Assembly (NCBI GenBank): GCA_947179155.2 | Contig: OX359264.1 | Location: 61,839,202-61,903,201 of the forward strand | Length of the DNA stretch: 64,000 bases | Reading direction: 5' to 3' | From: Hedera helix | Lineage: Eukaryota > Streptophyta > Magnoliopsida > Apiales > Araliaceae | Shown: positions 49,201-59,599 of the stretch, piece by piece | How positions within the stretch are numbered: position 1 is the first letter of the stretch | Layout of the letters: every line of letters starts with the position of its first letter | The notes under the pieces: model-generated | What the model was told of the DNA's origin: nothing | Databases searched by the model: none | The model's input: only the letters and a program-made list of their open reading frames with translations | Program-made: the position numbers and the translations under genes

Positions 49201-50397
49201 TTTAACGAAGAATCACATTCTTTAAAATATCAAATGTTATACAAGCACCATCATTCATGAGTCAAAGTTTCGACAACATAAATTAATTAGTATAAAATTT
49301 CACAATGGTGAGAACTTACGAACTCAAACAAACAATAATACATCAAACAATGCAGAAAATTTAAACGGCATTTTAGATGATAATACCTTACCCAGGACTT
49401 AGTGGATTTAAATCCAAAATGCAGAGGCATATATCATCTTCATAAACCTGCAGCCAAATCAAATTCTGAAAGGAATCAGAGAAGTATGAACAAAATCAAG
49501 AGCATCTTTCTATCACACAACAGCAAAGAACAGTGATTGAGTCTAAATATCTTCAATTTTTCTTTATTGAGATTAAGTTTGCATATTATCCTTGATAAAG
49601 TTTTTTTCTCGCAACATTGATGGTGGAAAAGAAAAGGAGCAAGATGGTGAAAGCTCGATGCTTCTCAAACTAAAGCTTAAGAAAATTACAAAAAGGAATA
49701 CCTAACATATTTTTGTAGCGTGTTCATAAATTATTGACGAAATAAAAATTGAATTCTCAATGAAGTACAAGCTTTTCTAACGCTCTAGCTAAGGAAATCT
49801 GCACCTAATTGTAAAGCCATATAGAAGAAAAACGAAAAATGATCATAACAAAGACAACCAAAAGATTACAAACGGTTATACTCCCTCACAATTCACAAAA
49901 AGAGTTCCATTTTGAGCTTTTAAAGTGAAATTGTTATGAATTTAATTCATTCTAGTTACTACAGTGGTGTATAAGATAGTTGCTTTCCAAACTTAGACGA
50001 AAGTCATTAATTTTAAAATTTTAAGATTTCATAATATGAAATTTAAAATTTAAAAAAAACGAACTCTTTTTGGGTAAATTTTAATACAGCAACACCAAAA
50101 GTCCCATGGCCACACGACATAATAATCTTCCAAATTTCAGAAAAAAGTGGGGAAAAAAAGACCTTATTAGAATTGAGGAAAATAGGGAGTGAGGGAGGGA
50201 AGGAGTTACCGAGTTAGTACCTTGAAAGCAGGTGCTTCACCGCTAATAATCTTGCAGAAAACGCAGTCACTTTCTTGATTTCCCTTCTTGTCATCGGAAT
50301 GGGAATCGCAACTGGAAAAGGAGATGCGGGAGGAGCTGGGATTTACCGGCGGAAAATGAGATGTGAGAACGGCGAGACGGCGTCGTGCCTCTTCCAT
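43267..50397 (-). CDS. HINT4: HIT-family nucleotide hydrolase, HINT4-like, seven exons over 7.1 kb
   Basis: Exons on minus: 50397-50221, 49447-49392, 48811-48754, 46075-46009, 44656-44601, 43554-43501 and 43422-43267. All introns have GT-AG borders and phases agree, giving 207 aa. Zinc-binding CxxC is C45/C48 (DCVFCKIISGEAPAFK). It is followed by VYEDDICLCILDLNPLSPG, HSLIIPKGHFSCLEATPP and CSKVPYISNAVMKATG. The histidine triad is H138-T-H140-I-H142-I-I, split across the exon 5/6 junction. The C-terminal region RRRPLKLDKEASKLVDCIREQL matches plant HINT4. Arabidopsis HINT4 acts on adenosine 5'-phosphosulfate as sulfatase/phosphorylase; H140 or H142 would be the catalytic centre. The first 44 residues (Ser-rich) and last 25 lengthen it beyond the Arabidopsis protein of about 146 aa. 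Introns 3, 4 and 5 each hold a DNA transposon. Confidence 0.92.
43694..44571. mobile_element. hAT-like element in HINT4 intron 5
   Basis: Termini CATGGTTCAAAGTA (left) and its inverted copy (right, ending TACTTTGAACCATG) bracket 878 bp. Flanks AATGAAAA (43686-43693) and AATGAGAA (44572-44579) match 7 of 8, consistent with an 8-bp hAT duplication. The interior has TACTTAAxTA-like subrepeats and no transposase. Its edge lies about 21 nt from the exon 5 splice donor. The 90-codon frame at 43687-43959 lies inside it and is not a gene. Confidence 0.6.
45424..45750. mobile_element. hAT-like MITE in HINT4 intron 4
   Basis: 327 bp. The left end CACAGTTATCAAATAC resembles the inverted right end TCAGTGTTACCTGGTAC, with subterminal GAACCGCGTA/TACGTGGTTCG complements. 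Flanks TTCAACAA (45416-45423) and TTCAACAT (45751-45758) match 7 of 8. Confidence 0.45.
46151..47765. mobile_element. MULE-like non-autonomous element in HINT4 intron 3
   Basis: About 1.6 kb with long terminal inverted repeats: the left arm CCTGAACTATTTACCTTTTT...CCACTTCG pairs with the right arm CGAAGTGG...AAAAAGATAATAGTTCACGG, and the similarity continues through TTGACTTTTCAA-like segments and an ACGTGGC motif on both sides. Flanks AATATAAAT (46142-46150) and AATATATAT (47766-47774) match 8 of 9, the duplication size of Mutator-like elements. The interior has a GC-richer stretch (about 46480-46900) with CCACCA runs that might be captured host sequence. No transposase seen. It makes up more than half of the 2.7-kb intron. 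Confidence 0.7.
47775..48753. other. Remainder of HINT4 intron 3
   Basis: AT-rich intron DNA. A 150-codon plus-strand frame (48071-48523) is the longest open frame here, but it shows no domain and lies antisense within the intron. Confidence 0.5.
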
Positions 50398-51081
50398 TTT
50401 TAGGATAAATCGAAAGATAGAAATCTGGCAAAGTGTATGGCCATGCTTGCTTAGTAATATGGTTATATGAATTTTTCAAAAGAAAAATAAATACGATTAA
50501 TAGTATAGGAGTAGTATATTGTTTAGGACATGGGAAGAAGGGCTGGTTTTTTTTTGAGGGAGGGTCTGGCCGTCTGGGGAAGGAGAGAGAGAGGGAGACT
50601 GTGTGGCCAATTGCTAAGCTCGTAGTTATTGGTTCTGCTTTATCCACTTGACCTCTATTATCAAAAACCAAATCACATACATCATAACTCTCGCTCGGCT
50701 CGGATATATATATATATATATATATGAAAAAATATATAATGCACAGCCATTTATAGTGTCAATTTTTTTTTAAGTTACGATGATAATTCATTCATCGTCA
50801 TAAATATTTTTGGTCTATAACAACAGTTTTTCAAAAAAATCGAGTTTAGAGATATCTGGGTTTTAACTCTTTATTTAAATTCATAGGTCTATTTCATTAA
50901 ATAATCAGTTAATTAATAAAAAAATTAACCCCCACATAAATATAATATAATTCTTTTATTTTTTTTTAAAGTAAAAAATTACGTAAATGCTTTTTTAATT
51001 AAACAATATTTATTCAATATTTTGAATTTAAAGTGTATATTTCTTTTGAAGGATAATTTTTTTTTTAAATTTAAACTTTTT

Positions 51082-51085
<4 letters not shown>

Positions 51086-51138
<53 letters not shown>

Positions 51139-51139
51139 T
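51086..51139. repeat. Compound (GT)n(AT)n microsatellite
   Basis: About 15 GT units followed by about 11 AT units. Confidence 0.95.
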
Positions 51140-51534
51140 ATTTAAAAATAAACATTATATTCCTAAAGTTTGCAAGTTTTGTGAAGAAATGTTTTGCAAC
51201 AAGCAGCGAGCAGGACCAATGTTAGTATAATTCATATCACCAATTATTTATGCACTCGGGGGTATGTGCAGATCACTTAGGAGGCTTGGGCTAAATGAAC
51301 AGACTGCAATAGCCAAGAGAAATCGATCTTTCACCACAAAGGAAAGCACAACCAAATTAGTAAAGGGCAACCCCAACCCCAAGATTCAGTGCAGGAGCAG
51401 TCGCAGCTTGGGGTAGGGTATTCTTTCTTTAGTCACAAGTACTAGTAAAAAAGAAAATGAAAAATAGGTAAGACTTAGAGGGAGCCAAAACCCACCCCAC
51501 TGCATAATGGGCTGTTTAAAGTAAATACTCCCTC

Positions 51535-51570
51535 CCTCCCACCCACCCACCCACCCACCAACCCACCCTG
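51535..51570. repeat. (CCCA)n tetranucleotide repeat
   Basis: About eight CCCA/ACCC units following a CCCTCC run. Confidence 0.85.
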
Positions 51571-52560
51571 GTTTACTTGAAGAAGGTATGCCCCTTCAGC
51601 CTTGTACAATTTCACGAATTTATGGATGGATGGGTAATCAATCGTAGTAGAAATATGACCTTCTTCATATTTTCACTTTAACAACATAAACTTATTACTC
51701 CAGTATGTATTTATCTGATTCTCACAATTAAGTTGTCCACCACAAGATAAAATGTCATTCTTAATCACCTATTTCCTAATCGTATCTCTCCCTCCTCCTT
51801 TTTTAACAAACAATGTTTAAAAAATATATCAAGTGTCAGAGAATATTTAAGTACATTACCTACCTCCTCCTATATGGATGGAGTAATAGTTTAAACAAGC
51901 AAGTTAATTTCTAAGGATTTACATTCAAGAAAATAGATTAACCTACTTCTATCATCTACTTGCCGCACAGACCAAAACGGAAAAAGTTCCCGCTCACAAG
52001 GACCACAGCAAACATAGAGCAGAATTAGATACTATTACATAGGATGCACAAAAGGCCCACGGTCTGCATGTGGTCTGGCCTTAATCCGGACTAGACCCAA
52101 TTTGGTCAAAGTCTGGTCTGATCACCTAGACTGGTCAACCCCGACCTGGAAGGCTTAAAAAGACCGCTCTTTTAAGACATAAATTTAGTCTGGTCTAGAT
52201 TGTTAAAAAAGACTAGGCTAGTCTGCTCTGGCCTGATTTGACCTGAAGCTTGACCTGAATCTTTATCCAATTATTTATAATTTTTGAACTTTAAACTAAT
52301 TTTTAATATTAAATATTAATAATAAGTTAATTTTTTATAAATACTCAAGTCTTCATTAATTTGGATATGCTAAATTCCAAGGGAAATTTATAATTTTGAT
52401 TATTTTTTCGGTATTCTGTTATGGCAATTTAAAGAGTAATTCCATGAAGCAATTAGAAAACTAATTGAAAATTATACATGGGATGTAATTATGTAAGTAT
52501 TTAATGACCATAAAGAAAAAGATAAATGTTTATTTATCATTTAAACTTTACAAAATATAT

Positions 52561-54487
52561 TGTTAAGTCCGATTATGCAATAATTATTCTAGAAGGGGGG
52601 TTGAATAAATTAATTAACTTTTTGAAAAATCTTGGCCTTTAAAATTTAACTCTATTTTTCTAAATGATTTTGTCAAAAATATTTATTTAAATATTTTAAT
52701 GAATCAAAGTAAAGATATAGGGATAGAAAGATACTAAAATAAAGAATACAACGATATATCCTGGTTCATTATATATATATATATATAGTCAGTTTAGTCC
52801 CCAAACTCCTTTATAGGATTTGACTTTTTTTTTCACAATAAAAATAGTTTAGCCCCTTAACTTATGTGGAGAAACCTTTACTAATCTGATTCTGTCTTAG
52901 AACAACTATTCTCTAGTATTCTTTAAGAATAATAGATTTTCTTTCCAGAATTTCTTGTATTCCTTCTTTGACTGATTTTGAAACTTGATATCTTTTCTTT
53001 TTCTCACTCACTTAGAAACTCAAACCTATGACATTTCTAAGATATTGGTTTTGGAACAAAAATCACTCAATTCCTCATATACTAGAAGAACACCCTGCTC
53101 TACTCTTTTTGTTTATTTGTAATTAAATGCTTCTTGTATTAAGCAGATGGATATCAGTTGAAGTGCATAAATGTCAAATATTGTAGGATGATAGATAATG
53201 TCAATTTAAAGATTAATTCTTGCAAAGTGACAGTTAAACCAATGATCACAAATAATATGACAGTTTGTGTATATGGATCAGTTTGGTTTATATAAATCAC
53301 TTTTTATGAGGCGAGATTAATTCTTTAAATAAAAGGTAAATCTACAACACTTTATAAATCATATGTCTATAAATTTTGCTCATCTCTCTCAAAGAGAGGA
53401 CTATATACGAATTGTCTTTTTATACACAAAAGAACAATGATTTTCAAATAAAAATTATAAGGATAAAATTATTCAATCTTGAAAAAATATTACATTGTAT
53501 CACTTAACTATAAAGGGTTATAGTTCACTTCAAATGATATCGATCTTTTTAAGGAAAGTTACTAAAGGCTTGATAACTTGTTTTTCACTTTCTAGAAGGA
53601 TTATGTATAAAGTTCAGATTAATATATATAAGCTATTAATTCTAGTGTGTATAAATATAATCAATGATGATCAAGTCGAATGAATCACAGTTCACAGTGA
53701 TATAAATAACTTCAAATGAAAGAGCTTTGCGCGGTGGTGTTTAATATGTATAACAAATGTAACAGTAATTTTAATATTAAAGACAAATAAGAAAATGATA
53801 GGTTTGCACAACATATAATGAAGAAGTGTGTGTTAATTTGTGTAGAAGAGTAACTTTGACTTTAACATAGTGTAACTTTCTTGCTCTTGTAATCACTTTC
53901 TATCTCACTGGAATCTAGCTTTCTGAGAGTTTTAATATTGAGAGAGAATTGTGGGCAGAGTTTGGCTTTTGATTAGATTGTTTTTGAATGAATGAAGTTT
54001 GCCAGTATTTATAGGCAAAAAGAATTTTAAATGAATGACTATGATTATTTTAATTCAATTATTGATCTAGAATCCACCTAGTTTTTTATTTTTCTTTCTT
54101 GTTTATGTGGCCAACAGAATAGGAAATAATTTTCTTGCCACGTGGATGAAAGATTTTGCATGGCATGAGAAAGTGCGCTTCTCTTTGCATATTTTCAAGA
54201 GGAGAGAGAAATAGCATATGGATTATCTGAATGTAGAGAGAGAGAGAAAAAAAAAATACTTGCCTTTTATTGGTTCAACTTAAAAATACTTGACTGGTTA
54301 GAGCTCATGGCTATGTTGAACTTAGCTTCATTATAGAATTGTAGATTATTGTCTTGTAATAGTTGAAGCTTTAAGTTTGCAGATTAGTGCAAGTGATCAG
54401 ATTTCTTTGATGGTTTTAGGAGGTCTGACTTCGGGAGTTCGGGGTCAGCGGTTCAGCGGTTCGGGCTTTGGGTTAGGAAGATCGACA
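52561..54487 (-). mobile_element. Possible solo LTR of another family
   Basis: On minus this region could start TGTCGATC (54487) and end GGACTTAACA (52561), with CAACCCCCCTTCTAG close to the end, a sequence I associate with plant LTR elements. A TATA box on minus (GCCTATAAATA, 54006-54013) is followed by a pyrimidine-rich leader. No matching target duplication was found and no internal partner is present, so the boundaries, especially the right one, are uncertain. Confidence 0.3.
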
Positions 54488-54955
54488 CTTTGTATTTAGT
54501 GCCCCATGTTCCAAAATGAGGGTCCGTATGAATTTTTATCAAAAATAATAAATTTTCAAATTAATTAACTTCAGAAAATGAGACTTTCATTTAAGAGCCG
54601 ACAAAGGAAATAAAATGAAAAGAACACATTATGAAGATACCGCTGTACTAAAATAGTACGCTCAAGTTGTTTACTGTCTGGTGTTGAACCTCAGCCAAAT
54701 TAGGTGGTCTAGTAATTAAAAGAGCTCCAACTTTATAGAACTGGTCTACTAGTCACAAACACATCACTGAATTGAATTTTTTTACAGTTAACTCATTGAA
54801 CTACTTATTTTTTATAAACCATTATTTTTTCTGTTGGACCGAGTTGGCTTTTAACGGAATGATTAAAAAAATATTATTTTTATCCAATTGTCAACTTGAT
54901 TTTACAAATACATCAATGAAATGACTAGTTTTGCTTTTTAAAAATAAATTTTGAT

Positions 54956-54956
<1 letters not shown>

Positions 54957-55012
<56 letters not shown>

Positions 55013-55073
55013 TCATCTCCGTTACTATTATTATTATTATTATTATTGTTGTTGTTGTTATTATTATTATTAT
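54957..55073. repeat. Opposed (AAT)n and (ATT)n arrays forming a large foldback
   Basis: An AAT array (54957-55011) is followed by an ATT/GTT array (55024-55073); as complements they form an AT-only hairpin with a short loop. It lies 80 bp upstream of an LTR retrotransposon insertion. Confidence 0.9.
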
Positions 55074-55968
55074 CAAATCAAAATTTATTTTTATAATACC
55101 TCAAATTATTATTTTTTTTTAAAACTGGTCTTTTGTGCAATGGAGAGGATATTATTGTAAGACCCCGAATTTTATGAAATACAAAATTTAATTTTTCTTC
55201 ATATATATATTTTTTTTTGAAACAGTAAGTGGTTAAATCGATAAAGTTAAAAGTTAAGGATGTTATGTGCAAATTTTATTTTGTCGGACAATATTCGCTT
55301 TGTCGGGGAATATTCGTTTGGTCGGGGAATATTCGTTTGGTCCGAGGGCGCCGAAATAACAAATTATTGGTGGACCCCACAACGGAATATTTGTCGGATA
55401 TAGAAAACGACAGAAATAACCTTTTTAAATAAAAATAGTCAACGGAACTGTTAAAATACCGGTGATAAAAGAATAGTAGCATACGGTAGTTATTTGTATT
55501 TTCTGTAGCACTCGGTACTCTACAGTAACACACGGTATTGCATAGTGTCTCATATTTTTGGTCTGATAATTGACACCGTAACTGTTACGCATCATTTCAT
55601 CGATAATTGTCACTGCATAATATTTTATATTATCAATTCAATAATTGTTGTTACACAGTATTTTGCATTATTGATTTAATAATTGTCATTACACTGTATT
55701 TTATATCATTGAGTCAATAATTGTTGTTGCACTGTTTTTAAAATTATTGAACCTAATAATTGTCACAGTAACATATGCACAGTAATTCACATTATTGAAT
55801 CAATAATTGTCATTACACAGTAACGTATGCTTTATTTTACATTATTGTTATCTCTATTATGATGTTATTTAAACAGTTGTATTTCATTAATTTATTGACT
55901 TGATATCTAAGAGCTAACTATACTGTATTTATAACAATTAGTCATAATAATTGAATTGATAAAGTTAT

Positions 55969-56310
55969 TTGTTTATAATATAAAGTTAGGTGATTATTAG
56001 GTGATATGAAATGAATGGTGTAGATTAAAGTGTGAATTATTGTTGAATAATTGAATTGATTTGTTTATAATATAAAGTTAGGTGATTATTAGGTGATATG
56101 AAATGAATGGTGTAGATTAAAGTGTGAATTATTGTTGAATAATTGAATTGATTTGTTTATAATATAAAGTTAGGTGATTATTAGGTGATATGAAATGAAT
56201 GGTGTAGATTAAAGTGTGAATTATTGTTGAATAATTAAATTGATTTGTTTATAATATAAAGTTAGGTGATTATTAGGTGATATGAAATGAATGGTGTAGA
56301 TTAAAGATAA
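55969..56310 (+). repeat. 92-bp tandem repeat in the LTR, 3.7 copies
   Basis: Units start at 55969, 56061, 56153 and 56245, exactly 92 bp apart, and are nearly identical. The array ends less than 100 bp before the LTR TATA box, the position expected for enhancer repeats. The 3' LTR has the same number; the solo LTR at 12638 has about one unit fewer. Confidence 0.93.
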
Positions 56311-56394
56311 TATAATATTTGAAATGGATGGTGTAGATTAAAAGATGATCTTTAAATGAATGGTTTAGATTAAATGAATGATAAGATTTTTGGC

Positions 56395-56402
56395 TATAAA
56401 TA
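56395..56402 (+). promoter_or_regulatory. LTR TATA box (5' LTR)
   Basis: TATAAATA about 1.24 kb into the LTR, followed by a CT-rich leader (TTCTTTCTTTCTCTCTC). It marks the U3/R boundary region; R and U5 would be about 1.7 kb. Confidence 0.75.
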
Positions 56403-56730
56403 GAAGCCTTAACTTAAGGATTTTTCATAAACTTCCTTACTTGTTCTTTCTTTCTCTCTCTAAATACTTCTTGTGAAAGTTCTCTCTAAGTGTGCTTAAG
56501 TCATCTTGAGTATTTGTGAAGATCTATAAGTATACGTGTACTGTTCAAGTTAATCAACCTCATTTAAATCAATATCCAGTCACGTGTTACGGTAAGGGAT
56601 ACCATCTTTTTCATCTTCCATTATTCAAACATACTATGGTAAGGGATTATCATTATTTGATTCTCGATAATAATATTGTTTCTTCCTTACTCATAAGACG
56701 TGCCTTTTATTTTCATGTATTAAATTGTGG

Positions 56731-56930
56731 GAATAACCTTACGGAGCGGATTGCCGCCTGTTGGTGAATAACCTTTCGTATTCATTCATTATTAATCTCT
56801 GAGAATAACCTTACGGAGCGGATTGCCGCCTGTTTGGTGAATAACTCTTTGTACTCAAATTCTATTAAATTGTGGGAATAACCTTACGAAGCGGATTGCC
56901 GCCTGTTGGTGAATAACCCTTTGTATTAAT
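56731..56930 (+). repeat. Three GAATAACC / GCGGATTGCCGC repeats in R-U5
   Basis: Three copies of GAATAACCTTACGGAGCGG followed by ATTGCCGCCTGTTGGTGAATAAC, about 70 bp apart. GCGG-ATTG-CCGC forms a compact stem-loop in each. Matching arrays, inverted, occur in the solo LTRs (about 13830-14010, and about five variants near 31630-31900). Confidence 0.85.
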
Positions 56931-58117
56931 TTCCTTCACCTTTTGTTAATCAAACCTGCTACGGTAAGGGATATTATTTTCTTTCATACTCCTAAATCGA
57001 AATTTATTATGGAACTATTGCTTCTATAATTCCTGAAAATATTATATGTTCCATAATAGTTGAACTTCATTATTTCAACTGAACCTTCCTATTTACGTGA
57101 ACCCTTCTATTAAATTGTAACCGTTATTCTGAACTGTGGATCTTGAATATCATTTTTAAATTTCACTCCACATCATGTTGACAATTTGGACATTATTTGA
57201 ATCTGTACAAAATAAACTTCCGATACTTATTGTTATCCTATTTCTTCTGTTCATCATTTATATCATTCTAATCATCCAAAAATCAAGCTGTTGTGAATAT
57301 CTGTGGCCGGGGGCACAGATGTGATATATTTGTTGAACAGATGATAGGTTAAAGGCGATATAATAGGTTAAAGGCGATACATCTGTTCGGTGTCTTTTAT
57401 GGCACGTGGTGAATGTTCTCTTTGACCCGTAGTGCAAAGATGAACTGTTGTTTGGTATGATTATGACCAAAGGCTGAATCTGGTATAATCATGACCGTTG
57501 GTGTTATATTGAATGTCTTTGGCCCGTAGTGCAAAGATGAACTGTTGATCTGCATGATTATGATCAGGAACTGTGAATTTGTATTATCTTGACTAATGAT
57601 ATTTCAGATGATAAAAGTTGATGATGTTTTTCCTAAAAAGAGAACCGAGTGGACATTATAGTCTGCATTATTCTTCTAATAGATTACTCATTCCGCTGCT
57701 ATTATTGATCTGAACGTTGTTTAAGAATTTAACTGCAGTTTTTGATATAAACCTTGTAGTCTATTGTATTCTATCAAGAACTCAACTGTTGAAGACTAAT
57801 GATAATTTATTCGTCATTATCTTAGTCATGATATTCTTTGCTGGGCTATTTGAGCTCACCCTTTCTTTTGTTCCATTGTTTTTCAACAGGAGATGAAAAC
57901 ATAACAGGGTCTAGCCGGGGAATGGAGTGAGGGTTCGAGGAATAGTTATCATAGTCTTCACGTTTTGTAAAATAGTGTGGCAATAATAGTGAAGACTTAG
58001 TTGTGTATTATTATACACTGTATTGTTGTACGTTGTGCTTTGTTGTAATAATTTTGTTGTAGTATTTTGACGACTCAAGTTTGGGCTGTGTGGGCCCAGA
58101 TTTGGGGGCGTCACAGT

Positions 58118-58129
58118 TGGTATCAGAGC
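58118..58129 (+). other. Primer-binding site, initiator tRNA-Met type
   Basis: TGGTATCAGAGC two bases after the LTR end is the standard plant Ty3/gypsy PBS complementary to the 3' end of initiator tRNA-Met. Confidence 0.93.
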
Positions 58130-58317
58130 TTAGGGATATGGTCTTTAATGGAGATCTGGGTTAGAACTAGGAGGGGAGAGACGAATAGAATCAATCACTA
58201 GTGTGTCCTACCTAAATTAGATTTATTTTTTATCTAATGAATCGATTTGAATGTAGGAACATGAAGAGATGAGTCAGTTTATTTGAACTAACATTTATTT
58301 TGTGACCACAGTTAATT

Positions 58318-58938
58318 ATGGCATCTGAAAATCAGGAGGTTAACTATGAAATTACCGAAACAAATGTAGCTGCAAAACAAGAGGCGACGAATAATCTTCT
58401 TACAAACTCAGAGTTGAATCATTTGCCTAAGGCAAAAATTATGCGTGTTCTATCCAGTAAGGATGAAGGTGAAAGCTCTGCTACAGTCGTTCCAGATCCA
58501 TTCTTAGAAGCAATTAAAGGAAGTAACGAACTTGCGGAAATTATTGCCTTTAATTTACTCACTAATTGGGAGAGTGATATCACCTGGTTATGCTCTATAA
58601 CAAAGGATCAGAATATATGGACTTTTCATATTAGTCTTTGGGATTTATGGTGTTCCAGCTATGATTTTCAAGATTATTTAAAAATGATGTTTCTATACTT
58701 TTGGGCGTTACAATTTAGAGGAATTCAGGTTAAGTTAGTCACTATCGTGGAAACTGCAGTCTATCAAAAATACTATTTTAATGGAAATCATTGGTACCTT
58801 ACTACTGATGAAGTTGATGAACCCGAGAAACAGTTTGCTAGAAAATTATTCAGTGGTATTCCCATGGTTGAAATACGTGAAGATCCGAATGAAGTATTCG
58901 GGATTCGATTTGACGATAACAGTCAAGAAACCGAATGA
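58318..58938 (+). CDS. Retroelement ORF1 of unrecognised type (gag position)
   Basis: 206 aa, intact from ATG to TGA, in the place of gag, about 190 bp after the PBS. I recognise no gag signature: no CCHC zinc knuckle, no typical retrotransposon gag core. Residues 1-70 are polar and acidic. The centre is aromatic and hydrophobic (about 90-150, many W, F and Y). The last 40 residues are acidic. The C-terminal 50 nt overlap the protease frame, which is shifted by one. The start codon region is conserved in the 282-bp interior of the nested element. It could be a degenerate gag, a chimeric ORF, or a lineage-specific protein; I cannot tell which. Confidence 0.6.
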   Translation: MASENQEVNYEITETNVAAKQEATNNLLTNSELNHLPKAKIMRVLSSKDEGESSATVVPDPFLEAIKGSNELAEIIAFNLLTNWESDITWLCSITKDQNIWTFHISLWDLWCSSYDFQDYLKMMFLYFWALQFRGIQVKLVTIVETAVYQKYYFNGNHWYLTTDEVDEPEKQFARKLFSGIPMVEIREDPNEVFGIRFDDNSQETE

Positions 58939-59596
58939 GGTGATAACCGGTAAGCTATTCATAAATTCTCGTGAAGTCTATGTCATATTAGATACTGGCT
59001 CTATCCACTCCTTTATCTCACCTATATGTACTCAACGTTTAAATTTGACTATTGAAAACTTAAATCTTGTCTTATCAGTTGAAACCTCATTGGGAGAAAT
59101 ACCTATTACATTTACTATCTATAAATCTTGCCTAAGTTCAAATCAACAACCTCACATTACCTGTTGACCTTATTTCTTTAGAGATGCATGAATTTGATGT
59201 GATTTTAGGAATTGATTGGTTGACTACCCATCATGCTAAAATTGATTGTTTTCATAAGATTATTAGTTTTCATATTCCTAATCAACCTGTCATGCAAATT
59301 CAAGCAACTAAACCATTGAAATCTATAACTGTTATTTCTAGCCATAAAGCCATTCGTTTATTGAAAAACGGATGTCAAGCCTTTTTAGCTCATGTCACTG
59401 ATTTGAACAAAAACACGTCAAACTTGAATGATATTCCCATTGTTAATGAGTTTCCTGACGTTTTTTTTTCTGAGGAACTTTCTGGCTTACCCCAAACCGT
59501 GAAATTGAATTCTGTATCGATCTTGAACCCGACACTAAGCCCATTTTTAAAGTCCCACACCAAATGGCTCCCATAGAACACCAAGAGTTGAAAGTT
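58887..59596 (+). pseudogene. Protease and linker remnant of pol, frameshifted
   Basis: A retropepsin-like segment (GKLFINSREVYVILDTGSIHSF, with DTG as the catalytic triplet) reads in one frame to a stop at 59167. The next conserved part (EMHEFDVILGIDWLTTHHAKIDC) is in another frame. The start of the RT linker (VPHQMAPIEHQELKV) needs a third frame after a T-run near 59546 and stops at 59597-59599. At least two indels separate pieces that are one frame in active relatives. Confidence 0.8.
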
Positions 59597-59599
59597 TAA

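Larger units (their letters stand above)
50398..52560. other. HINT4 upstream region and intergenic DNA
   Basis: The first 250 bp upstream of HINT4 are GA/CT-rich (about 50520-50610) and may be its promoter and 5' UTR; no clear TATA box. Further on lie a TA run near 50703-50725, a GT/TA microsatellite (51086-51139), ACCC repeats (about 51535-51570) and a segment at 52030-52260 with repeated GGTCTGG motifs that looks like a hAT-type repeat remnant. Confidence 0.45.
55156..58115 (+). repeat. 5' LTR of the Tekay-like element
   Basis: 2960 bp, TG...CA. In order it holds a triple TCGGGGAATATTCGTTTGG-like repeat (55282-55342), a U3 array of TAATTGT...CACTGTA units (about 55600-55830), four 92-bp tandem repeats (55969-56310), TATAAATA (56395-56402), three GAATAACC...GCGG repeats (56731-56930), and a hairpin ATCTGTG...CACAGAT (about 57299-57320). 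Reading frames inside recur in all LTR copies and are not genes. Confidence 0.93.

Noticed and set aside
56731..56930. CRISPR-like regular repeats
   Set aside because: Only three units, the spacers are themselves similar, and the setting is a plant LTR.
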